DNA from: Nocardioides sp. YR527
Lineage (GTDB): Bacteria; Actinomycetota; Actinomycetes; Propionibacteriales; Nocardioidaceae
DNA: 64,000 nucleotides
Assembly (NCBI RefSeq): GCF_900101045.1
Contig: NZ_FNFN01000006.1
Span: forward strand, 124,001-188,000
Direction: 5' to 3'
Shown here: piece after piece, positions 31,255 through 39,282 of the stretch
How positions within the stretch are numbered: position 1 is the stretch's first letter
Layout: every line of letters begins with the position of its first letter
Notes under the pieces: model-generated
What the model was told of the DNA's origin: nothing
Databases searched by the model: none
Seen by the model: the letters and a program-made list of their open reading frames with translations, nothing else
Translations under genes and position numbers: made by a program

Positions 31255-32087
31255 GCGCCGTATCCGTAGCGCCGTCGACCCCGCTGCCCACGGCCACCAA
31301 GGTGCCGTTCGGGCGCCTGGTGATGGTCGAGTGGCGCAAGATGACCGACACGCGCGCCGGCCGGGTCATGCTGATGATCACCGGTGGCCTCATCGCCCTG
31401 GTCGCGGGCATCATCCTGCTCGTCACGGCGCTGTCCGACATGTCCGCGCTGGACGCATCGACCTGGATGAGCGCCCTCTCGTTCCCGGTCTCGCTCCTGG
31501 TGCCGGTGCTGGCGATCATGATCGTGACCCAGGAGTGGGGCCAGCGCACCCACATGGTCACCTTCACCCTCGAGCCCAGCCGGCTCAAGGTCGTCTTCGC
31601 GAAGCTCCTCGCGGTCTTCGTCCTCGGCATCGTGACCATGGCCATCGCGGTCGGCATCGGTGCGATCGGGACGGTGGCGGGAGCGGCGATCGCTGGATCG
31701 GACCCGAGCTGGAACGTGACCGGTGAGGCGCTCGCTTGGACCCTGGCGACGCAGATCCTCTACCTGCTCATGGGCTTCGGGTTCGCGATGCTGCTGCTCA
31801 ACACCCCGGCCGCCCTGGTCATCTACTACGGCTACACGCTGATCCTGGAGGCGTCCGTCTTCAGCGCCCTCTACTTCATCTTCGACTGGGCGCAGGACGT
31901 CTTCCCGTGGATCTCGATGCAGGTCGCGATGATGCCCTTCATCGCCGGCAACGAGATGCAGGCGGCCGGAGTCGCCGTCGAGGACGGAGCGCTCGGGATC
32001 GCCCGACTGGCCACCTCGATAGCGCTGTGGGTCGGGCTGCCGCTGGTGCTCGGCACGATGCGGGTCCTCAAGTCCGAGCTGAAGTAG
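31251..32087 (+). CDS. ABC-2 transporter permease
   Basis: 278 residues with about six membrane segments. After a 30-residue cytoplasmic lead (PFGRLVMVEWRKMTDTRAGRVML) come paired helices, the TQEWGQRTHMVTFTLEPSRLKVVFAKLLAV loop typical of ABC-2 permeases, and a long final hydrophobic region. Coupled to its ATPase by ATGA. Followed by a strong terminator. Substrate unknown. Confidence 0.9.
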   Translation: MSAVSVAPSTPLPTATKVPFGRLVMVEWRKMTDTRAGRVMLMITGGLIALVAGIILLVTALSDMSALDASTWMSALSFPVSLLVPVLAIMIVTQEWGQRTHMVTFTLEPSRLKVVFAKLLAVFVLGIVTMAIAVGIGAIGTVAGAAIAGSDPSWNVTGEALAWTLATQILYLLMGFGFAMLLLNTPAALVIYYGYTLILEASVFSALYFIFDWAQDVFPWISMQVAMMPFIAGNEMQAAGVAVEDGALGIARLATSIALWVGLPLVLGTMRVLKSELK

Positions 32088-32115
32088 TTCATCGGACTGT
32101 TCGCGACACGACACG

Positions 32116-32145
32116 CGGGGGTGGGTGCTTCGGCACCCACCCCCG
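32116..32145. terminator. Strong hairpin terminator after the ABC-2 operon
   Basis: Perfect 13-bp stem CGGGGGTGGGTGC closed by a TTCG tetraloop, 28 bases after the permease stop. No U-tract, as is common in high-GC actinobacteria. The next gene starts 15 bases later. Confidence 0.8.
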
Positions 32146-32160
32146 TCACCGTTGTGAGCC

Positions 32161-32937
32161 GTGGGCAACTACCTGCGTTATGCGGCGCTGGGCGACAGCG
32201 CCACCGTTGGCCTCGGCGACCCTGTCCCGACAGGATGGCGAGGATGGGCCCGGCTCCTCGCCGAGGCTCTGGGAACGACGTACGACGTCTCGTTCTGCAA
32301 CACCGCGAGCATCGGCGGCACCGCTGCCGTCGTCGTGGAGAGCCAGTTGGCCGACGCGGTCGCGCACCGGCCGGATCTGGCCTCGCTGATCGTCGGTCTC
32401 AACGACCTGATGCGCTCCGGCTGGGATCCGGTACGGCTGCGCCAGGACGTGATGACGTGCGCGGAGGCGCTCTCCGGCGAGGGTGCGCTGCTGATGACGC
32501 CGCGCTTCCACGACCACTCGCTGCTGTGGCCGCTGCCGGGGTGGATGCGGAGGTCGCTGCAGCGGCGTACGGGCGACCTCAACGCGGTGTGGGACGAGGC
32601 GTACAAGACCTACGGCGGGCTGCGGATCGACTTCGGGGCCGTTCCGGACGTCTACGAGCGGATGTACTGGTCCACCGACCGGCTGCATCCGTCCGAGCTC
32701 GGCCACCGCCGGCTCGCCCGCGAGCTCGGCGAGCAGCTGGTGACGTACGGCCTCACCTTCGAGCCTCCTTCGCTGGAGCCGGCCGGCGGGTTGCCGACCA
32801 CCTGGCGGCAGGACCTGGCCTGGATGGCCGGCGAGGGAGTGCCGTGGATGGGGCGGCGGGCGCGGGATCTGGTGCCCTGGGTGGTGCGCCGGGCCTGGGC
32901 GCGACCGGCTCGACCGGAGCGGACGCCGGTTGCATAG
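32161..32937 (+). CDS. SGNH/GDSL hydrolase
   Basis: 258 residues. Block I ALGDSATVGLGD with nucleophile Ser, block II Gly in the SIGG region, block III GLNDL, and block V DRLHPSELGH with catalytic Asp and His: a complete SGNH esterase/lipase site. No signal peptide. A C-terminal tail of about 50 residues rich in Trp, Arg and Pro (WMAGEGVPWMGRRARDLVPW) is unusual and may touch membranes. GTG start at 32161. Confidence 0.9.
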   Translation: MGNYLRYAALGDSATVGLGDPVPTGWRGWARLLAEALGTTYDVSFCNTASIGGTAAVVVESQLADAVAHRPDLASLIVGLNDLMRSGWDPVRLRQDVMTCAEALSGEGALLMTPRFHDHSLLWPLPGWMRRSLQRRTGDLNAVWDEAYKTYGGLRIDFGAVPDVYERMYWSTDRLHPSELGHRRLARELGEQLVTYGLTFEPPSLEPAGGLPTTWRQDLAWMAGEGVPWMGRRARDLVPWVVRRAWARPARPERTPVA

Positions 32938-32940
32938 GGT
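32935..32940 (+). promoter_or_regulatory. Candidate -10 box of rph
   Basis: TAGGGT six bases before GTG 32947; it overlaps the end of the hydrolase gene and fits a leaderless rph-rdgB mRNA. Confidence 0.45.
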
Positions 32941-32946
32941 GGTCTC

Positions 32947-33654
32947 GTGACCACACGAGCTGACGGGCGCGCCGACGACGAGCTGCGCCCCATCAAGATC
33001 ACCCGCAACTGGCTCGACCACGCGGCCGGTTCCGTCCTCATCGAGTTCGGCAAGACCCGGGTCCTGTGCGCCGCCTCGGCCTCCGAGGGCGTGCCGCGCT
33101 GGCGCAAGGGCTCCGGACTGGGCTGGGTGACGGCGGAGTACGCCATGCTCCCCGCCTCCACCCACGAGCGCTCCTCCCGCGAGTCGGTGAAGGGCAAGAT
33201 CGGCGGACGTACGCACGAGATCTCCCGACTGGTCGGGCGCTCGCTGCGCGCCGTCATCGACTACAAGGCGCTCGGCGAGAACACCATCAACATCGACTGC
33301 GACGTACTGCAGGCCGACGGCGGCACCCGCACGGCTGCCATCACCGGCGCCTACGTCGCGCTGGCCGACGCGGTCGCCTCGCTGGGTGTCTCCAAGGCGC
33401 TGACCGGCTCCGTCGCGGCGATCTCGGTCGGGATCATCGACGGTGTGCCGCGCCTCGACCTCCCCTACGAGGAGGACGTGCGCGCCGAGACCGACATGAA
33501 CATCGTGATGACCGGCGAGGGCAAGTTCGTCGAGGTCCAGGGCACCGCCGAGGGCGTCGCCTTCGATCGCGCCGAGCTCGACGCCCTGCTGGCGCTGGGC
33601 GAGAAGGGCTGCGCCGACCTGACCAAGCTGCAGGAGGCCGCACTTGCCGGCTGA
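32947..33654 (+). CDS. rph: Ribonuclease PH
   Basis: 235 residues, full length. Marks: the DELRPIKITRNWLDHAAGSVLIEFGKTRVLCAAS opening, GWVTAEYAMLPASTHERSSRES (phosphate-binding Arg), IDCDVLQADGGTRTAAITGAYVAL, and DLPYEEDVRAETDMNIVM with catalytic acids. Phosphorolytic 3' trimming of tRNA. GTG start; overlaps rdgB by 11 bases. rph-rdgB is a standard actinobacterial pair. Confidence 0.95.
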   Translation: MTTRADGRADDELRPIKITRNWLDHAAGSVLIEFGKTRVLCAASASEGVPRWRKGSGLGWVTAEYAMLPASTHERSSRESVKGKIGGRTHEISRLVGRSLRAVIDYKALGENTINIDCDVLQADGGTRTAAITGAYVALADAVASLGVSKALTGSVAAISVGIIDGVPRLDLPYEEDVRAETDMNIVMTGEGKFVEVQGTAEGVAFDRAELDALLALGEKGCADLTKLQEAALAG

Positions 33655-34258
33655 GCCGAAGGTCCACGTCGCCTCGCGCAACGCCAAGAAGCTGGAGGAG
33701 ATGTTCCGGATCCTCTCGCCGCTGGTGCCCGGGGTCTCGGTCGTCGGCCTCGACGACGTCGCCCACTACGACGAGCCGGTGGAGGACGCGCCTGACTTCG
33801 AGGGCAATGCGCTGATCAAGGCCAGGGCCGGGTTCAAGGCCACCGGCCTGCCGACCGTCGCCGACGACTCGGGGCTCTGCGTCGACGCGCTCAACGGTAT
33901 GCCCGGGGTGCTCTCGGCACGCTGGGGTGGCCCGCCCAAGTCGGACCAGCGCAACAACGAGCTTCTCCTGGCTCAGCTCTCCGACGTCCCCGACGAGCGC
34001 CGCGGCGCCCACTTCGCCTGTGCGATCGCCTTTGTCTGGGACGGTGGCGAGATCGTGGTCGAGGGCCGCATGGACGGCCGGATCATCCGCGAGGTCCGCG
34101 GTGACGGCGGGTTCGGCTACGACGTCCTGTTCGTCGCGGTCGACACCGAGGACGGACGTACGTCTGCGGAGCTGTCGATCGAGGAGAAGGACGCCATCTC
34201 CCACCGCGGTCGCGCCCTGCGCGAGATCGCGCCGCAGATGGCCAAGCTGCTGGCCTGA
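33644..34258 (+). CDS. rdgB: XTP/dITP pyrophosphatase (HAM1/RdgB)
   Basis: 204 residues. VHVASRNAKKLEEM (SxNxxK substrate motif), DFEGNALIKARAG, VADDSGLCVDALNGMPGVLSARWGG, and C-terminal SHRGRALRE. Removes non-canonical purine triphosphates. The start is TTG 33644, chosen because AGGAGG stands seven bases upstream and it overlaps the rph stop; no ATG or GTG would keep the conserved N-terminal strand. Confidence 0.93.
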   Translation: MPAEPKVHVASRNAKKLEEMFRILSPLVPGVSVVGLDDVAHYDEPVEDAPDFEGNALIKARAGFKATGLPTVADDSGLCVDALNGMPGVLSARWGGPPKSDQRNNELLLAQLSDVPDERRGAHFACAIAFVWDGGEIVVEGRMDGRIIREVRGDGGFGYDVLFVAVDTEDGRTSAELSIEEKDAISHRGRALREIAPQMAKLLA

Positions 34259-34275
34259 GCCGCCGCGGGCTCTCC

Positions 34276-34308
34276 CCTCGCGCAGCCAGGTGCCGGAGCC
34301 GCGCGAGG
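34276..34308 (+). promoter_or_regulatory. 8-bp hairpin between rdgB and the 38-codon gene
   Basis: CCTCGCGC (34276-34283) pairs with GCGCGAGG (34301-34308) around a 17-base loop. It could end the rph-rdgB mRNA in part or govern access to the start of the small gene; an alternative GTG (34290) for that gene lies in the loop. Confidence 0.4.
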
Positions 34309-34316
34309 CGATCCCG

Positions 34317-34433
34317 ATGGGAGTGCTCCGGGTCCTGATCCAGGAGGCGCGTATCCCCGAGGCGGAGGTACGGGCGATGACCAAGGCGGAAGCCATCCAA
34401 CGTCTGGCTGACTTCTACACTCACGGCTCGTGA
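34317..34433 (+). CDS. Small protein of 38 aa, coupled to the comB-like gene
   Basis: Starts MGVLRVLIQEARIPEAEV and ends ADFYTHGS; helical, with a KAEAIQRL segment. Too short for family assignment; it is not part of rdgB. Its TGA overlaps the GTG of the next gene (GTGA at 34430-34433), the coupling seen between real operon partners here. Start is ATG 34317, or GTG 34290 (nine residues more). Unknown function. Confidence 0.5.
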   Translation: MGVLRVLIQEARIPEAEVRAMTKAEAIQRLADFYTHGS

Positions 34434-35218
34434 ACTGTCAGCCCGACTTCGACCAGCAGCACCGGCAGCACGCCTATCGAGTCCGGCTCGAGTGGGGGCC
34501 GGTGGGCGCGAAGGCGGTCGGGCCGGTGGACATCGCCGTCGTGGTGGACGTGCTCTCGTTCACCACGACGCTGACGGTCGCGGTCGAGCGCGGGATCGAG
34601 GTGCTCCCGTTCCGGTGGCGGGACGACCGCGCGGAGGCGTACGCACGTGAGCACGGCGCCGTTCTCGCGGTGCAACGTCAGGACGCGGTCCCGGGCCGGC
34701 CCTCGCTCTCGCCCGCGTCGCTGCACCGGGCCGAGGGAGTCCGTCGTCTCGTGCTGCCCTCACCCAACGGCTCGACGATCAGCACCCTGCTCGCTGACGG
34801 CGGCGCCACGGTCCTCGGCGCGTCGCTCCGCAACCGCGCCGCGGTCGCCGAGTGGCTGGCTCCTCGCTGCGCCGAGGGTGCGAGCGTCGCCTTCATCGCG
34901 TCGGGGGAGCGGTGGCCGGACGGCACGCTCCGCCCCGCGGTCGAGGACCTCTGGGGTGCCGGGGCGGTCCTGGCCGCTCTCGACTGCGCCGGCTTCGCGG
35001 GCGATCTCTCACCCGAGGCCGCGATGGCACGCGACGCCTTCCGCGCGGCCGATCTCCCGGATGCGCTCCACGCCTGCGCCGGTGGCCGGGAGCTGACCGC
35101 GAAGGGCTACGCCGACGACGTCGAGGTCGCCTCCGAGATGGACGGCTCGTCGGTGGTGCCGCTCCTTTGCGGCCGGTCGTTCCGGGCGGCCACGGACGGG
35201 CTCACCGATCCGCGCTGA
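34430..35218 (+). CDS. 2-phosphosulfolactate phosphatase (ComB)-family protein
   Basis: 262 residues. ComB-family segments: DIAVVVDVLSFTTTLTVAVERGIEVLPF, LVLPSPNGSTIS, VAFIASGERWPDGTLRPAVEDLWGAG. ComB dephosphorylates 2-phospho-3-sulfolactate in coenzyme M synthesis, but actinobacteria do not make coenzyme M, so the substrate here is unknown. GTG start at 34430 overlaps the 38-codon gene. Its 3' end overlaps the convergent ccdA-like gene by 17 bases. Confidence 0.85.
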   Translation: MNCQPDFDQQHRQHAYRVRLEWGPVGAKAVGPVDIAVVVDVLSFTTTLTVAVERGIEVLPFRWRDDRAEAYAREHGAVLAVQRQDAVPGRPSLSPASLHRAEGVRRLVLPSPNGSTISTLLADGGATVLGASLRNRAAVAEWLAPRCAEGASVAFIASGERWPDGTLRPAVEDLWGAGAVLAALDCAGFAGDLSPEAAMARDAFRAADLPDALHACAGGRELTAKGYADDVEVASEMDGSSVVPLLCGRSFRAATDGLTDPR

Positions 35219-35918
35219 GCCGGCCCTCCAGACCGATCTGCCAGTCGAAGAGCCCCTGCTCCACGAGCAGGGTGAGCAGGGTCTTGTCGAGCCCGGTCGC
35301 GATCGCGACGCCGATGAGCACGAGGACGACGCCGAGCACCTTGTGGAACGCGCCCTCGGGGTCGATCGCCCACCTGAGCCGGGCGATCAGCGCCCGTCCG
35401 CCCGCCATGACTGCGGCCAGCAGGAGCGTCAGGCCCGCGACGTACGCGAGCAGGTAGCCGAGCCCGCGCAGCGGCTCGGCGGGCAGGATGACTGCCACGA
35501 TCAGGGCGTACGTCGGGCTGCAGGCGCTGAAGACCGGACCCATGCTCGCGCCCAGGAGGATGTCGCCGCCGATCCCGCGACGGGTGCTCGCCCGGGCCAG
35601 ACGCTCCTGGGCGCGCGATCCGAGCCCGAGGCGGAAGGCCACCGCGTCCCACAGCCGTGGCCAGATCATAACGACGCCGAAGAGTGCCACGATGAAGCCG
35701 GAGACGAGGCTCCAGAACCGTGGTGGGACGTCGATCAGCAGGGTCGTGGACTTGAGCACGACGCTGAACACGATGACGGAGACGCCGAGCGCGGCCACCG
35801 CCACCCACGGCCGGCGCTCGCCGGTCCCGCGGGAGAACACGGCCGGCACGAACGCCACCACGCACGGGGCGAGCACCGAGAGCGCGCCGGCGAGGAACGA
35901 CGCGAGCAGCAGGGTCAC
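35202..35918 (-). CDS. ccdA: CcdA/DsbD-like thiol-disulfide membrane transporter
   Basis: 238 residues, six hydrophobic segments. The two redox Cys of the family are visible: LSVLAPCVVAFVPAVF in the first helix and GPVFSACSPTYALIVAV in the fourth. It passes electrons from cytoplasmic thioredoxin outward. GTG 35918 overlaps the stop of the thioredoxin-lipoprotein gene by four bases, so the pair is co-translated and that lipoprotein is its likely acceptor. Could support cytochrome c maturation or general thiol repair; no ccs genes are near. Confidence 0.9.
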   Translation of the reverse strand: MTLLLASFLAGALSVLAPCVVAFVPAVFSRGTGERRPWVAVAALGVSVIVFSVVLKSTTLLIDVPPRFWSLVSGFIVALFGVVMIWPRLWDAVAFRLGLGSRAQERLARASTRRGIGGDILLGASMGPVFSACSPTYALIVAVILPAEPLRGLGYLLAYVAGLTLLLAAVMAGGRALIARLRWAIDPEGAFHKVLGVVLVLIGVAIATGLDKTLLTLLVEQGLFDWQIGLEGRLSADR

Positions 35919-36394
35919 CGGGTGTTCTCGAGGATGGCGTCGACCGATTTGTCCTGGCCGTAGCCCGACCACAGTTTGACCCGCTCGCCGGTCGTATCGA
36001 CGCGTACGAAGGTGGACTGGATGGTCACCTCGTACTTCTTCCGCAGGTCCGTGGCCGAGTCGTAGTCGACCTTCAGGATCTGGGCCTTCTTCGGCACGGT
36101 CCCGTTCTCGATCGCCTTCTCGAACGCACGGCACTCCGGGCACCACGATGCGTGGAAGAAGAGGATCGTGTCGGTGTAGCACTCCTCGGCGACGGCCGTC
36201 TCGGAGTAGTCGACGTAGCGGCCTGCGCAGGCGGATTCGTCCATGGGCGTCTCGGCCGCGCTGCTCGCCGACACGCTCGCAGACATCGAGGAGTCCGGCG
36301 GGGCTGCGGTGTCGGCGGCGTCCGTGCCAGCGCTGCCACATCCGGCAACGACGAGGCAGAGCAGCGCGAGTGCGGCGATGATTCGAGAGTTCAC
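35915..36394 (-). CDS. Thioredoxin-fold lipoprotein
   Basis: 159 residues, GTG start. Lipoprotein signal with lipobox VAGC (Cys about 19), a Ser/Ala/Thr-rich linker of about 45 residues, then a short thioredoxin-like domain with active site ASWCPECRAFEKAI and the strand TIQSTFVRVDTTGE. The cis-Pro usually following this strand is replaced (QSTFV), which is odd for a thioredoxin. Two extra Cys (ESACAGRY, EECYTD) precede the active site. Extracytoplasmic partner of CcdA. Confidence 0.88.
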   Translation of the reverse strand: MNSRIIAALALLCLVVAGCGSAGTDAADTAAPPDSSMSASVSASSAAETPMDESACAGRYVDYSETAVAEECYTDTILFFHASWCPECRAFEKAIENGTVPKKAQILKVDYDSATDLRKKYEVTIQSTFVRVDTTGERVKLWSGYGQDKSVDAILENTR

Positions 36395-36436
36395 GTGTCT
36401 GGGTTCGGAGCACTTTCGGTGAAGGATGGGTTCGGG

Positions 36437-37699
36437 TCAGTTCACAGGAAGATCCTCGAGCCACGACCAGGTGCCGTTGATCAGCTGCTTCTCGGAGAGG
36501 CCGTACGACGCCTTCAGAGCCTTGCCGGTGCCGTCGTGAAGGTCCCCGGAGTTGCTCGGCAGGTGGAGATAGAAGTCGTTGCAGAACGCGATGAACTTCT
36601 CGAGGCCACCGTTCTCGTCGATCAGCCACGAGACCGCCGCATGGGAGATGGCATAGTCGATCGACCCTTCATCGCCCCACTCGACGTCGTACGGAATGGC
36701 TCGCTCGTGCTCCAACAGGACGTCGCGCTGCTCGTCCTCGCCACAGATGTTGGCCTTGCAGCCCGCGAGATACTCGGCGAGTCCCTCGCTCACCCAGGTC
36801 GGCACCACCGCCGGGCCGTAGACATGGGTCAGCTCGTGACGAAGCGTGTGTTCGTCGGTGGCCAGCCGGTTGTTCGCGACCGGGTTGTCCTTGACGACGG
36901 CTCCGGCGAAACCTGACATGGGCCCGATCGCGTCGACCCAGTAGGTCACCGCGGCGGCGCCGTTGTCGTCGCTGAAGCTGTCCGCGGGTGGCTGGCCGTT
37001 GTACGTCGCGTCGACGAGCAGCGGCGTCTCGTTCTTCTCGCCGGTCCAGACGGAGGCGAGGGCCGCCTTGATGTCGGCGCGGGCGGTGTCGACCCGGTCC
37101 AACAGTTCGGCGGCAACGGTCGGCCCGTCGCGCTCGGTGACCACGACGACCGACCGTCCGGTCGCGACCGAGACCGGCCCGCCGAACCACGGCCGGCTGT
37201 ACCTGTCTTCGGGTGCGGCGCGGTCCCGTCCGATCACCCAGCCACCGTCGTGGCGTACGAAGGTCATGTCCGTCGCGTTGGCGACCGGTGCCCGGTGGGC
37301 CTCCTCGAGCTGGGCCACCTCGGTGACCTGCGGAGCGAAGAGGGCCCCGTCGTTGCGGACCTCGTCCGGGGTGCGGTCGAGGGTCTTCACCCGGTAGGCG
37401 AGCGACTTCAGCGGAAGCTGCTGGAGGTTGGTGAAGATCGTCTGCTGCTGGTCGACGAGCTTGTCGTCGCGGGGGTCGACGGTGGCGAGGAAGGCCGCCT
37501 CGTCGCCCTGCAGGGCCGCCGTCGCGCGCTCGGCGAGCAGGTCCTCGACCGCCTCGAAGTCGGCCGGGGTGGGGTCGTACGGAGGATGCGACGGTGCTGG
37601 GGAAGGCCCGGCGCTCCCGGGAAGATCCGCGCAGCCGGCGGCGACGAAGCCCAGGAAGGCCAGGACCGCGAGCGTCGCAGCGCGTGCTCGAAGGTCCAC
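36437..37699 (-). CDS. Lipoprotein with gluzincin-type (HExxH) protease-like domain
   Basis: 420 residues, GTG start. Lipobox VAAGC near residue 23, then a Pro/Ser linker. The C-terminal half has HELTH followed 13 residues later by WVSEGLAEYLAG, the pattern of peptidase-MA gluzincins (two zinc His, catalytic Glu, third ligand Glu). The N-terminal half (residues 50-200) resembles a snoaL-like/NTF2 fold in rhythm but is unassigned. Probably a surface metalloprotease; activity is inference. Confidence 0.8.
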   Translation of the reverse strand: MDLRARAATLAVLAFLGFVAAGCADLPGSAGPSPAPSHPPYDPTPADFEAVEDLLAERATAALQGDEAAFLATVDPRDDKLVDQQQTIFTNLQQLPLKSLAYRVKTLDRTPDEVRNDGALFAPQVTEVAQLEEAHRAPVANATDMTFVRHDGGWVIGRDRAAPEDRYSRPWFGGPVSVATGRSVVVVTERDGPTVAAELLDRVDTARADIKAALASVWTGEKNETPLLVDATYNGQPPADSFSDDNGAAAVTYWVDAIGPMSGFAGAVVKDNPVANNRLATDEHTLRHELTHVYGPAVVPTWVSEGLAEYLAGCKANICGEDEQRDVLLEHERAIPYDVEWGDEGSIDYAISHAAVSWLIDENGGLEKFIAFCNDFYLHLPSNSGDLHDGTGKALKASYGLSEKQLINGTWSWLEDLPVN

Positions 37700-37705
37700 G
37701 GCGGG

Positions 37706-37711
37706 AGTCTA
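37706..37711 (-). promoter_or_regulatory. Candidate -10 box of the HExxH lipoprotein gene
   Basis: Minus-strand TAGACT six bases before GTG 37699; leaderless arrangement. Confidence 0.45.
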
Positions 37712-37770
37712 GGGAGCCGCCGCCGAACCCGCCGCCGAATTCTTCGCGGGAGTCGCCGTGCTCCTCGGGC

Positions 37771-39237
37771 TCACTGGAGGGCGGCGGTGAGGCGCAGCAC
37801 GTTGTCGACGTACGCCGCGACCTTCGGCCGGGCGAGCCACTCCTCGAGCAGCAGCTCTCGCGACATGGCCCGGTAGCTGTCCTCGACCTTCCGCATCTGG
37901 GTGACCGGGTCGCCGTCGAAGAGCATCAGCGAGACCTCGTAGTTGAGGGCGAAGGAACGCATGTCCATGTTGCTCGAGCCGAGCACGGCGACCTCGTCAT
38001 CGATGCTGAAGTGCTTGGCGTGCAGGACCGCGGGCTTGGGGTAGAGGTAGATCCGGACCCCGGCCCGGAGCAGCGCCTCGTAGTAGGAGCGCTGGGCGTG
38101 GTAGACCATGAACTGGTCCTTGCCCTCGCTGACGAAAAGCTCCACCGCGACGCCGCGCTGGGCGGCGGTCGTGACGGCGTAGAGGAGCGACTCGTCGGGC
38201 ACGAAGTAGGGGCTGGTGATCGAGATCCGCTCCTTGGCCGCGTAGATCAGCGAGGTGAAGGCGCGCAGGTTGTTCTCGGCGTCGATGCCGGGCCCGCTCG
38301 GCACGATCTGGCCGGTGACGTCGCCGACCCGCGAGCCGGCCGTCGCCACCGACGCGGAGACGGCGAGCTCGGATCTGAGCAGCTCGCCGGTCTCGGTGTC
38401 CCAGTCGCTGGCGAACATGACGTTGAGCGCCGAGACCAGCGGACCTTCGATCAGAGCGGTCAGCTCGACCCACTCGCGGCCCGCCTTGTGGTTCTTCGGC
38501 TTGTTGTAGCCGGGCTCGATGAGGTTCTGCGACCCGGTGACGGCGACCCGACCGTCGACGACCAGGAGCTTGCGATGGTTGCGCAGGTCCGGCCTGCGGA
38601 TCTGGCCGCGCAGCGGGTTGATCGGCAGCAGCGGGTGCCAGTCGATGTCGGAGGCGTTGAGGCGTTTGACCAGCTGACGCCAGAGCGGGATGCCACGCGA
38701 ACCCAGGTGGTCGAGGAGGAGGCGCACGCGCACCCCACGCGCGGCCGCTCGGTCGAGGGCGTCGAAGAACGGCTCGGTGACGTGGTCGCAGGCGGTGATG
38801 TAGAACTGCACGTGCACGAAGCTCTCGGCCCGGTCCACCGCCGCGGTCATCGCCTCGATCGAGGCGCCGTAGTCGGCGATGAGCTCGATCTTGTTCCCGG
38901 TCGTCGCAGGCAGCGAGCCGAGCCGTTCGTTGAGCTCGATCGTGGTCGCGTCGACCTGTGTGATCGAGTCCGGGTACGGCGGCCTCGGTAGGCCGTCGAC
39001 GTACCTGGTCACCTCGTCGTTGAGCGCCCGCTGCCGCTCGTGACGCCGCCGGTCGAGCCGCGTCTGTCCGAGCAGCAGGTAGCCGATCAGGCCGAGCCCC
39101 GGGACGATGAAGATCGCCAGCAGCCAGGCCATCGCGGTCCCCGGACGCCGGTTCTTCGGCACAACCCCGAGCGCGATGATCTTGATCAGCAGGTCGATGA
39201 TGTAGATCGAGGTCCCCATGACCCCCGCCACTGTCAT
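37771..39237 (-). CDS. cls: Cardiolipin synthase (phospholipase D family)
   Basis: 488 residues. Two N-terminal membrane helices (SIYIIDLLIKIIALGVV and MAWLLAIFIVPGLGLIGYLLLG), then two PLD domains with HKD motifs: NHRKLLVVDGRVAVTGSQN and LHAKHFSIDDEVAVLGSSN. Joins two phosphatidylglycerols, or acts on a related donor, at the membrane. Several in-frame ATGs (39249, 39243, 39237, 39219) are possible; 39237 is a compromise as no Shine-Dalgarno decides. The frame further upstream is the divergent esterase gene's shadow. Confidence 0.92.
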   Translation of the reverse strand: MTVAGVMGTSIYIIDLLIKIIALGVVPKNRRPGTAMAWLLAIFIVPGLGLIGYLLLGQTRLDRRRHERQRALNDEVTRYVDGLPRPPYPDSITQVDATTIELNERLGSLPATTGNKIELIADYGASIEAMTAAVDRAESFVHVQFYITACDHVTEPFFDALDRAAARGVRVRLLLDHLGSRGIPLWRQLVKRLNASDIDWHPLLPINPLRGQIRRPDLRNHRKLLVVDGRVAVTGSQNLIEPGYNKPKNHKAGREWVELTALIEGPLVSALNVMFASDWDTETGELLRSELAVSASVATAGSRVGDVTGQIVPSGPGIDAENNLRAFTSLIYAAKERISITSPYFVPDESLLYAVTTAAQRGVAVELFVSEGKDQFMVYHAQRSYYEALLRAGVRIYLYPKPAVLHAKHFSIDDEVAVLGSSNMDMRSFALNYEVSLMLFDGDPVTQMRKVEDSYRAMSRELLLEEWLARPKVAAYVDNVLRLTAALQ

Positions 39238-39282
39238 GCGCATCAGCATGCACCACGGCCACTCGTGTGGGAATCTTCTGGC

